From Arcobacter sp. (lineage in GTDB: Bacteria > Campylobacterota > Campylobacteria > Campylobacterales > Arcobacteraceae), in contig DAOVXU010000085.1 of the NCBI GenBank assembly GCA_030635995.1, positions 1 through 6,980 on the forward strand: DNA of 6,980 nucleotides, read 5' to 3'. Under the pieces are notes generated by a model. That model ran no database searches. It worked only from the letters and a program-made list of their open reading frames with translations, and was not told where the DNA came from. Positions within the stretch are counted from its first letter, which is position 1. Each line of letters begins with the position of its first letter. A program made the position numbers and the translations under genes. This document shows positions 1 through 5,437 of the stretch, in pieces.

Positions 1-347
1 AAGTTTTCTCCAATATCTCTTAGAGCTAGAACTGTTGCTTCCATAGTTCCATTTATACCATTTGCTATTTTTCCAAAGTCACCTACATATTGTTTTTCAT
101 CAATTCTAATATCTAATGAACCATCTCTTGCACCTTGGTTCATCATATTTGAATCTTTTAATAAAAGTTCAATATTTTCTCTATCATTTAGCATTTTTTC
201 ATTGGTTCTTTTAATACCATCAATCAAATCTAAATACTTTTCAGATTTAAATTCACTAAAAAGCTTATCAGTATCTACATATTCCCCATTTGAAAATCCA
301 TCAATTGCTTTTCCCACATTTTCTATAAAACTAGAATCTACCCACAT
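1..347 (-). CDS. Methyl-accepting chemotaxis-type protein, N-terminal part, cut by the left edge
   Basis: The first 115 codons of a gene that runs off the left edge. The start is the ATG at 347. It has a strong ribosome site (AAAGGA, 5 bases upstream), and an in-frame TAA lies a short way upstream, so no longer N-terminus is possible. The product begins MWVDSSFIENVGKAIDGF, with no signal peptide or membrane helix. Residues about 70-110 contain ARDGSLDIRIDE, then YVGDFGKIANGING. This looks like the HAMP-type repeats (GxLxxR, then a GDF..I..GIN segment) found before the signalling hairpin of soluble or poly-HAMP chemoreceptors. Residues about 7-50 may be a more diverged copy. In this family a methylated coiled coil that binds CheA and CheW would follow, but here it lies outside the window. 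The gene is 71 bases downstream of a histidine kinase on the same strand with no clear terminator between them, so co-transcription is plausible. The chemoreceptor call is an inference from the HAMP-like part alone. Another HAMP-containing signalling protein is possible. Confidence 0.72.
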   Translation of the reverse strand, partial: MWVDSSFIENVGKAIDGFSNGEYVDTDKLFSEFKSEKYLDLIDGIKRTNEKMLNDRENIELLLKDSNMMNQGARDGSLDIRIDEKQYVGDFGKIANGINGTMEATVLALRDIGEN

Positions 348-352
348 AAATA

Positions 353-358
353 TCCTTT
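353..358 (-). promoter_or_regulatory. Ribosome binding site of the chemoreceptor-like gene
   Basis: The minus strand reads AAAGGA, then five bases, then ATG at 347. It fixes the start of a gene that would otherwise look N-terminally short for a chemoreceptor. Confidence 0.75.
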
Positions 359-418
359 CTATAATATTCTTTTATTTTAAATTAAGATATTAACTCATCC
401 ACAATATCATCATCTTCC

Positions 419-2086
419 CTATTTATATGGCAACTCTATAAAGAATTTTGCACCATATTTACTATTTTTTACATATAACTTACCTTTTAAACTCTGAGTT
501 ACTATTTTATAACTCATATAAAGTCCAAGACCCGTTCCAATAGATTTATGTTTTGTTGTAAAGTATGGGTTAAATATTTTAGGCAATACTTTATCTGGTA
601 TCCCCCCACCATTATCCTCTATTATTATGATTGCCATCTTGTTTAGATTGGTATTTTTTTGAATTAAAGATATTTTTATCCAAGGATTATCTATATTATT
701 TTCTACTAATGCATCTTTTGCATTATTTATAATATTTGTAATTACTTGTGATAGTTCACCTATAACTATATTTATCTTGACTGGATTATTATAATCCAGA
801 TTGTTTTTTATCTCTATATAGTTATTTTTTAAAGATTCTTTAAGAATATCTAAAGTTAAATCTATCCTCTCTTGTAGTATCACCTCTTTTAACTCTTTTT
901 TCTCTTTGATAAAATCTTGAAAAGTATCAATAGTAGTAGATAGATATTCAATATTAGTTTCAATAATATCAAGTTTAGTATTTAAAAAAGTTAAAAAACT
1001 TTCCCTCTCATCCTTTTTTGAAAAATCCAATTTACCCATCATAAGTTTTATTTTGATACCTAAAGTAACAGAACTTATAGTAGCTAGTGGTTGTCTCCAT
1101 TGATGGGCTATATTTCCTATCATCTCTCCCATACTTGCCATTTTAGCTGATGCAAATAGTTGTAAATCTTTTTGACAATTATGCTCAATCTCTCTTTCTA
1201 CTCTTTGCTCAAGATCGTTTTTTAAATTAAAAAGTTCTGTTATCTCTGTAAGGATAATAATATTTTCATTATTTTCTTTAAAAACTCCACCACTTACTGT
1301 TACATTATATATTCTTTCATTATTTTTTTTATCTATCATATATGCTAAGTGTAGTTGATCTGGATGAATTGTAACATACTCAATCCAACTTATTCCACCT
1401 TCCATAATTGGCATAAGATGAGGTGTATTTGGTTTATATATAAATAACTCACAAATACAGTTATGTTGTTTATTAAAATCAGTTAAATCTTTATAGTTAA
1501 AAGTTTTGAAAAATATATCATTTATTTGTGAAACTTGTTTACCATCACCAATAACTATTATTGAATTTTGCATATTAAATATCATATTTGTTTTTTGATT
1601 TTGTTTTTTAATATTAGCTATTTTATTTGAAATCTTTTGCTCTAAATTATTATTTATATTTTCTAATTCTTTTTTAGTCTTTGAGAACTCTTTGTTTGTT
1701 AAAAATAGATCAATATATGAATTTACCCTATTTAATAATTGATACTTTTCGATAGGTTTTATTAAATAATCGACCGTTCCAACCTCAAAACCATCTCCTA
1801 TAAACTTCTCAGCTTTAAAAACTGCTGTTAAAAATATAATAGGAATATCTTTAGTTTTGGAATCCAATTTTAAAAATTTTGCCATCTCCAATCCATCCAT
1901 ATCAGGCATTTGAATTTCAGTGATTATTAGATCTATATTGTTATTTACAGATATTTTTAAAGCCTCATTACTATTTAATGCTCTAAAAATTTTTATCCCA
2001 CTACACTCTTTTAAATTTTTTAGCATATCTTCTAATATATATAAATTTTCCTCTTTATCATCTACTATTAATATATTTATATTCAT
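419..2086 (-). CDS. Soluble hybrid histidine kinase: receiver (Glu in place of the phospho-Asp), PAS, kinase core
   Basis: A 555-residue cytoplasmic protein with no membrane segment. Residues 1-125 are a receiver: acidic pair D9-D10, Thr87 in FLTA and Lys110-Pro111 are present. The phospho-acceptor position in LIITEIQMPDMDG is Glu57 (codon GAA at 1916-1918), not Asp. Residues about 130-168 form a coiled coil. Residues about 169-285 form a PAS-like sensor with a C210-x-C212 motif (CICELF). A second helical linker leads to the H-box GNIAHQWRQPL with His328. The ATPase domain has an N-box with Asn455 (NIINNAKDAL), EDNGGGI at 490-496 and GTGLGL at 517-522, so ATP binding and autophosphorylation look intact. 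The start is an ATG 23 bases after the preceding kinase, with a modest AGGG eight bases upstream, so the gene is probably co-transcribed with its neighbours. The partner regulator is unknown. Loss of the Asp suggests that the receiver is locked, phosphate-independent or mimics the phosphorylated state. Confidence 0.92.
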   Translation of the reverse strand: MNINILIVDDKEENLYILEDMLKNLKECSGIKIFRALNSNEALKISVNNNIDLIITEIQMPDMDGLEMAKFLKLDSKTKDIPIIFLTAVFKAEKFIGDGFEVGTVDYLIKPIEKYQLLNRVNSYIDLFLTNKEFSKTKKELENINNNLEQKISNKIANIKKQNQKTNMIFNMQNSIIVIGDGKQVSQINDIFFKTFNYKDLTDFNKQHNCICELFIYKPNTPHLMPIMEGGISWIEYVTIHPDQLHLAYMIDKKNNERIYNVTVSGGVFKENNENIIILTEITELFNLKNDLEQRVEREIEHNCQKDLQLFASAKMASMGEMIGNIAHQWRQPLATISSVTLGIKIKLMMGKLDFSKKDERESFLTFLNTKLDIIETNIEYLSTTIDTFQDFIKEKKELKEVILQERIDLTLDILKESLKNNYIEIKNNLDYNNPVKINIVIGELSQVITNIINNAKDALVENNIDNPWIKISLIQKNTNLNKMAIIIIEDNGGGIPDKVLPKIFNPYFTTKHKSIGTGLGLYMSYKIVTQSLKGKLYVKNSKYGAKFFIELPYK

Positions 2087-2109
2087 AATGTTAGCCCTAT
2101 TATTTTTGT

Positions 2110-3351
2110 TTAATTTTTTATAGGTAATGTGATCTTAAAACATGCACCATTATCTTTATTATAAGCTGTTAAAACTCCATTGAGTTCTTTTTCAGTTATA
2201 CTTTTTGCTATAAAAAGACCAAGACCTGCTTTATTTCTTTCATTTTTTGTTGTAAAATACGCTTCAAAAATATTTTCTAAAATATCCTCTTCTATCCCTC
2301 CGCCATTATCACATATAGAGATAATAATCTCTCCGTTTTTTTCAAAAGCATTTACTACAAGTTTTGGTTCTTTTATCTCTTTTAATTTAAATATTTCAAA
2401 TGAATTTTTCATAATATTTATAAAAATTTCTGCAAATTGTGCTTTTTTTATTGTTATATGATTTTTGACATCTATATTTTTAATTATATTAATTGATAAA
2501 AGTTCTATATCGGATGAAACAAGATAAAACAGTTCATTAATCAGTTGATCTAACATAATCTCTTCAGAATATTTAATTTTATCATTATTAAAACTAAATA
2601 GATCTATCATTTTTGAAAGTTTTTGTATCTCATCAGTTGCTTCAGCTAATTTTTGTTCTATTTTATCAAAATCTTTTTCCCCAATTTGGATTCTAAGTTG
2701 TAGTCCTGTTATCATTAAAGATACAACAGCAAGTGGTTGTCTCCATTGATGTGCCAACATCTGAACCATCTCAGCTTTTGCTGCTAATTTAGACTGACTT
2801 AACATTATCTCATCTTTCTCTCTACTTTTTTTAACTTCAAGGTCAATTTTCTTTTTAAGCTGTTTATTACAAATTTCAAGCATAACTATATCTCTATATG
2901 CTCTTAATGATGATCGTACAGTTGTAAAAAGTTTTGGTATAGTTAATTCAGTTTTGTTTTTATAGTCATTTATATCATACTTTTCTATAACCTCTTGCTC
3001 TGGAGCAAGCCCTGGCTGTCCAGTTCGTAGAATAATTCTTGTACTGATGTTTTTTTGAGTATCTCTTAGAAAATCCGCCACTTTAAAACCAGCATCATCT
3101 GTTTCCATAACTACATCAAGTAAAATCAAAGCTACATTTTTTTCTTGTTTTAAAATTTCAATTGACTCTTTTGCACTATATGCAGACACAAACTCAAGTT
3201 TAATATTCTCAAACTTAAAACTTTTTAATGCAAGTTTTGTGACTAGATGTACATCTTTATCATCATCTACAATTAATATTTTCCAAATTCTATCTTCACA
3301 ATTTACATTTTCATCAGCAAATAACATTCTACAATATTCTACATTATGCAT
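2110..3351 (-). CDS. Soluble hybrid histidine kinase: RpfG-like receiver fused to a kinase core
   Basis: A 413-residue cytoplasmic protein. A short N-terminal peptide (LFADE, residues 10-14) precedes a receiver at about 23-150 with acidic residues D29-D30, phospho-acceptor Asp79 in LLDVVMETD, Thr110 in ILRTGQPG and Lys133 in NDYKNKTELT. By hand count, 91 of 137 residues match the receiver of the HD-GYP protein encoded just upstream, with no gaps. A helical linker at about 155-190 leads to the H-box LAHQWRQPL with His201. The N-box is unusual (IMKNSFEIF, Asn316). The D-box is DNGGGI at 348-353, and the glycine box reads NKAGLGLF (373-380) where GTGLGL is usual. It has no PAS domain and no membrane helix, so its input must be its receiver or a partner protein. 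The ATG at 3351 has AAGGA six bases upstream, overlapping the TAA of the HD-GYP gene. This implies one transcript and possibly translational coupling. Starting here puts the LF peptide at the same distance from Met as in the HD-GYP protein. Confidence 0.92.
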   Translation of the reverse strand: MHNVEYCRMLFADENVNCEDRIWKILIVDDDKDVHLVTKLALKSFKFENIKLEFVSAYSAKESIEILKQEKNVALILLDVVMETDDAGFKVADFLRDTQKNISTRIILRTGQPGLAPEQEVIEKYDINDYKNKTELTIPKLFTTVRSSLRAYRDIVMLEICNKQLKKKIDLEVKKSREKDEIMLSQSKLAAKAEMVQMLAHQWRQPLAVVSLMITGLQLRIQIGEKDFDKIEQKLAEATDEIQKLSKMIDLFSFNNDKIKYSEEIMLDQLINELFYLVSSDIELLSINIIKNIDVKNHITIKKAQFAEIFINIMKNSFEIFKLKEIKEPKLVVNAFEKNGEIIISICDNGGGIEEDILENIFEAYFTTKNERNKAGLGLFIAKSITEKELNGVLTAYNKDNGACFKITLPIKN

Positions 3352-3357
3352 TATTTA

Positions 3358-3362
3358 TCCTT
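3358..3362 (-). promoter_or_regulatory. Ribosome binding site of the 413-residue kinase, overlapping the HD-GYP stop
   Basis: AAGGA on the minus strand lies six bases before the ATG at 3351. Its first two bases belong to the TAA of the HD-GYP gene. This spacing supports the start at 3351 over the internal Met9. Confidence 0.65.
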
Positions 3363-4899
3363 AAGCTATAACTTTTAAAAATATATCAACAATCTTAGGA
3401 TCAAATTGTGTTCCACTATGTTGTTTAATATACTCAATAACATCTTCTTTTGCCCAAGCCTTTTTATAAGGTCTTTGATGTGTAAGTGCATCATAAACAT
3501 CCACAAGTGCTGTTATTCTGCCACATATTGGTATCTCTTCTCCCTTAAGCCCATTTGGATAACCATTTCCATCATAATGTTCATGATGTGTTAAAGCAAT
3601 TTGTGATGCAAGTTCAAAGTGCGAATGGGTATCTAATATCTCTTTCCCTTTTATTGTATGAAGTTGCATAGAAGTAAATTCTTCCTTATCTAACTTTCCA
3701 GGCTTTTTTAAAATATTATCTGCTATTCCAATTTTACCTATATCATGTAGCGTACTAGCTTCACCCATTTCGCGTGCCTCTTTTTGACTAAAACCATACT
3801 CTAAAGCAACCATCTCCACCATCTTTTTTACTCTTTTAATATGAGAACCTGTCACTTCATCTTTATATTCAGATGCAAGAGCTAACATACCCATAGCTCC
3901 ATCATGTTCTTCTGTTAGTTGAGTAAAAAGATTAATATTTTGCAATGCAACTGAAGCTTCTGAGGCTAAGATATCTAATAATTTAAAATCATATTCACTT
4001 GGTTCATTTACCCCTTCTAAATATATTAATGCAATCAGTTTATCTCCATAAAAGATAGGTAAAAGCATAGTGCCATCATCAAAAATCTTAGTTTCTTTAA
4101 TTTTGTCAATTTTTGATATATATTTTATAATTTTTGCTTTAAAAAATGATTGATTATTTTTACACTCTCCAGTACATGCAAAAATATTCATATCTTTAAA
4201 ATTTTTTGGAATGGGATATGAAACAAAAGAATCTACAGTTGCTATTATCGAACTGCTTCCCATCCTAATAAGATTTGTTACCATCATTAAAACACCCTCA
4301 AAAAATAGATTTAGAGAGCGAGCTTCATATAAAGTTGGAGCAGAACGAAGAATATATTCAAGTGCTTTTTTATTATTTTCCAAAGAGATGATATCTTTAT
4401 ATGCTTTTAGTCCAGTACGAATAACTGTGTATAGTTTTTTTGATGTTAATTCAGTTTTTTCTTTGTAATCATTTATATCATAGTTATCAATTACATATCT
4501 TTCAGGAGCAGCACCAGGTTGCCCTGTACGCAAAATTATTCTTATAGAGTGATTTTTTAAATCTTTTCGTATAAAATTTGCTACTTCGAATCCCGCTTCA
4601 TCTGTTTCCATAACAACATCAAGTAGTACAATTGCTATATTTTTTTCATCTTTAAAAATAGAAATTGCTTCTTTAGCACAATAAGCACTTATATATTCTA
4701 ACTCTTTGCTTTCATAAGAAAAATTTCTTAAAGCAAGTTTGGTAACATTGTGAACATCTATCTCATCATCTACAATAAGTATCTTCCATTTTAAATTATT
4801 TGATATCGTTTGTTCCTCTGTCTTACCTTTATTTTCTTCTCGTTCCTGTGAGATTGCATCATCTGAAAACAACAACTCATCATTTATATTTTTATCCAT
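3361..4899 (-). CDS. Response regulator with c-di-GMP phosphodiesterase output (REC, DUF3369-like, HD-GYP)
   Basis: A 512-residue cytoplasmic protein resembling RpfG-like regulators. Residues 1-37 form an acidic, charged leader containing LLFSDD. The receiver (about 38-165) has D44-D45, phospho-acceptor Asp94 in LLDVVMETD, Thr125 in ILRTGQPG and Lys148. Residues about 175-325 fit a DUF3369 / GAF-like sensor region. The HD-GYP domain at about 330-510 has the family's metal and substrate residues in order: His353 (GSH), His385-Asp386 (LHDIGK), His414, His438-His439, then HYDGNGYP at 441-448, DVYDAL at 467-472 and RPYK at 476-479. All are intact, so hydrolysis of c-di-GMP is expected. Phosphorylation of Asp94 would be the natural control. 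The ATG at 4899 has AAAGGGGG six bases upstream and is the first gene after a good promoter. Nine bases separate it from the next kinase gene, whose receiver is a close relative. The ligand of the middle domain is unknown. Confidence 0.95.
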   Translation of the reverse strand: MDKNINDELLFSDDAISQEREENKGKTEEQTISNNLKWKILIVDDEIDVHNVTKLALRNFSYESKELEYISAYCAKEAISIFKDEKNIAIVLLDVVMETDEAGFEVANFIRKDLKNHSIRIILRTGQPGAAPERYVIDNYDINDYKEKTELTSKKLYTVIRTGLKAYKDIISLENNKKALEYILRSAPTLYEARSLNLFFEGVLMMVTNLIRMGSSSIIATVDSFVSYPIPKNFKDMNIFACTGECKNNQSFFKAKIIKYISKIDKIKETKIFDDGTMLLPIFYGDKLIALIYLEGVNEPSEYDFKLLDILASEASVALQNINLFTQLTEEHDGAMGMLALASEYKDEVTGSHIKRVKKMVEMVALEYGFSQKEAREMGEASTLHDIGKIGIADNILKKPGKLDKEEFTSMQLHTIKGKEILDTHSHFELASQIALTHHEHYDGNGYPNGLKGEEIPICGRITALVDVYDALTHQRPYKKAWAKEDVIEYIKQHSGTQFDPKIVDIFLKVIA

Positions 4900-4905
4900 G
4901 GCTAT

Positions 4906-4913
4906 CCCCCTTT
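4906..4913 (-). promoter_or_regulatory. Strong ribosome binding site of the HD-GYP gene
   Basis: The minus strand reads AAAGGGGG followed by ATAGCC and the ATG at 4899. This is the most G-rich run in the gap and supports this start over any internal one. Confidence 0.7.
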
Positions 4914-4930
4914 TTATTTTTAAACTTTAT

Positions 4931-4959
4931 ATTATAATTATAACAAAAAAATGTGGCAA
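4931..4959 (-). promoter_or_regulatory. Predicted sigma70-type promoter of the HD-GYP / kinase unit
   Basis: On the minus strand TTGCCA (4954-4959) is followed by exactly 17 bases and TATAAT (4931-4936). A second TATAAT lies directly before it (4937-4942), so the two -10 copies are back to back and overlap a 10-base palindrome, TATAATTATA (4933-4942). The spacer contains a run of seven T, as is common in Campylobacterota promoters. Transcription should start near 4924, leaving a leader of about 25 bases before the HD-GYP ATG. It is the only gap in the window large enough for a normal promoter and leader, apart from the 71 bases before the chemoreceptor-like gene. The prediction rests on sequence match only. 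Confidence 0.6.
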
Positions 4960-4999
4960 AATTGTAGTTAAAGTTATAGAATAGAAATAATCTATTTAT

Positions 5000-5437
5000 C
5001 TATCTTAAATCCGTATTTTTAATATCATCTGAAATATCTATCATTATTTCTATAAAATCTTTTAAAATAATTGGTTTATGGATAAATCTTGATATTCCTA
5101 TGTTTATTAATTCTTGCAATTTATCAGATTCATTATGTGCTGATACTATTAGTATAGGTTGCTTACTATTTAAGGATAAAATTAATTTAGACATCTCTAT
5201 CCCGTCTAAATTTGGCATATTTATATCTGTAACTATTAGATCAAAATATTTATTATTTATTTCAAAATATTTTTTATATTTTTCATAACCATCTTTCCCA
5301 TCAACTGATATCGTTATTTTATTAAAAAAATCATCAAACATATCAGCAGTCTCTTTTCTTAGACTTATATTATCTTCAACATAAAGTATATTTAATGTTC
5401 TTGAAAATTTTATCAATTCTTTTATATTAATTGTCAT
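5000..5437 (-). CDS. Stand-alone response regulator receiver protein
   Basis: A 145-residue protein that is almost entirely one receiver domain (about residues 13-135), of CheY-like size with no output domain. Acidic residues are E21-D22 (YVEDN). The phospho-acceptor is Asp71 in LIVTDINMPNLDG, the switch Ser is S99 in LIVSA, and Lys121-Pro122 sit in FIHKPI. All active-site positions are filled. Its ATG follows the TAA of the membrane kinase gene with no base between them. The ribosome site (AAAGGAAG, 5448-5455) lies inside the end of the kinase gene. Translation is therefore probably coupled, and the kinase is the likely phosphodonor. With no DNA-binding or enzymatic part, it may act by binding a partner, as a relay to other kinases here, or at the flagellar motor. 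Which of these applies cannot be told from sequence. The first 12 residues and the last 10 or so are short helical or charged tails. Confidence 0.93.
   Translation of the reverse strand: MTINIKELIKFSRTLNILYVEDNISLRKETADMFDDFFNKITISVDGKDGYEKYKKYFEINNKYFDLIVTDINMPNLDGIEMSKLILSLNSKQPILIVSAHNESDKLQELINIGISRFIHKPIILKDFIEIMIDISDDIKNTDLR

Noticed and set aside
202..393. Plus-strand open frame of 63 codons
   Set aside because: It lies opposite the chemoreceptor-like gene, has no ribosome site or recognisable domain, and its Ser/Ile/Phe-rich content is typical of an antisense shadow. The same applies to plus-strand frames at 1920-2123, 2180-2461, 3406-3594, 4211-4468 and 5100-5288.
380..410. Inverted repeat GATATT...AATATC between the 555-residue kinase and the chemoreceptor-like gene
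   Set aside because: Six A-T-rich pairs around an 11-base loop with no T tract. This is expected by chance in DNA this AT-rich.
352..418. Separate promoter for the chemoreceptor-like gene
   Set aside because: The only -10-like matches either sit so close to the ribosome site that the transcript would start inside it (TATTAT) or pair with a poor -35 at 19 bases (TTGTGG / TAAAAT). Read-through from upstream is as likely.
1086..2751. A 20-base identical stretch at 1086-1105 and 2732-2751, with a close variant near 6095-6115
   Set aside because: All three copies encode the kinase H-box (AHQWRQPL and following). Protein conservation explains the repeat, so no mobile or regulatory repeat is claimed.
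2110..3351. Start of the 413-residue kinase at the internal Met9 (MLFADE)
   Set aside because: The ATG at 3351 has a well-spaced AAGGA, and starting there places the LF peptide at the same position as in the HD-GYP neighbour.
4980..4996. Inverted repeat AATAGA...TCTATT after the stand-alone receiver gene as a terminator
   Set aside because: The stem is six pairs, mostly A-T, and no T run follows it on the minus strand. It is too weak to call.
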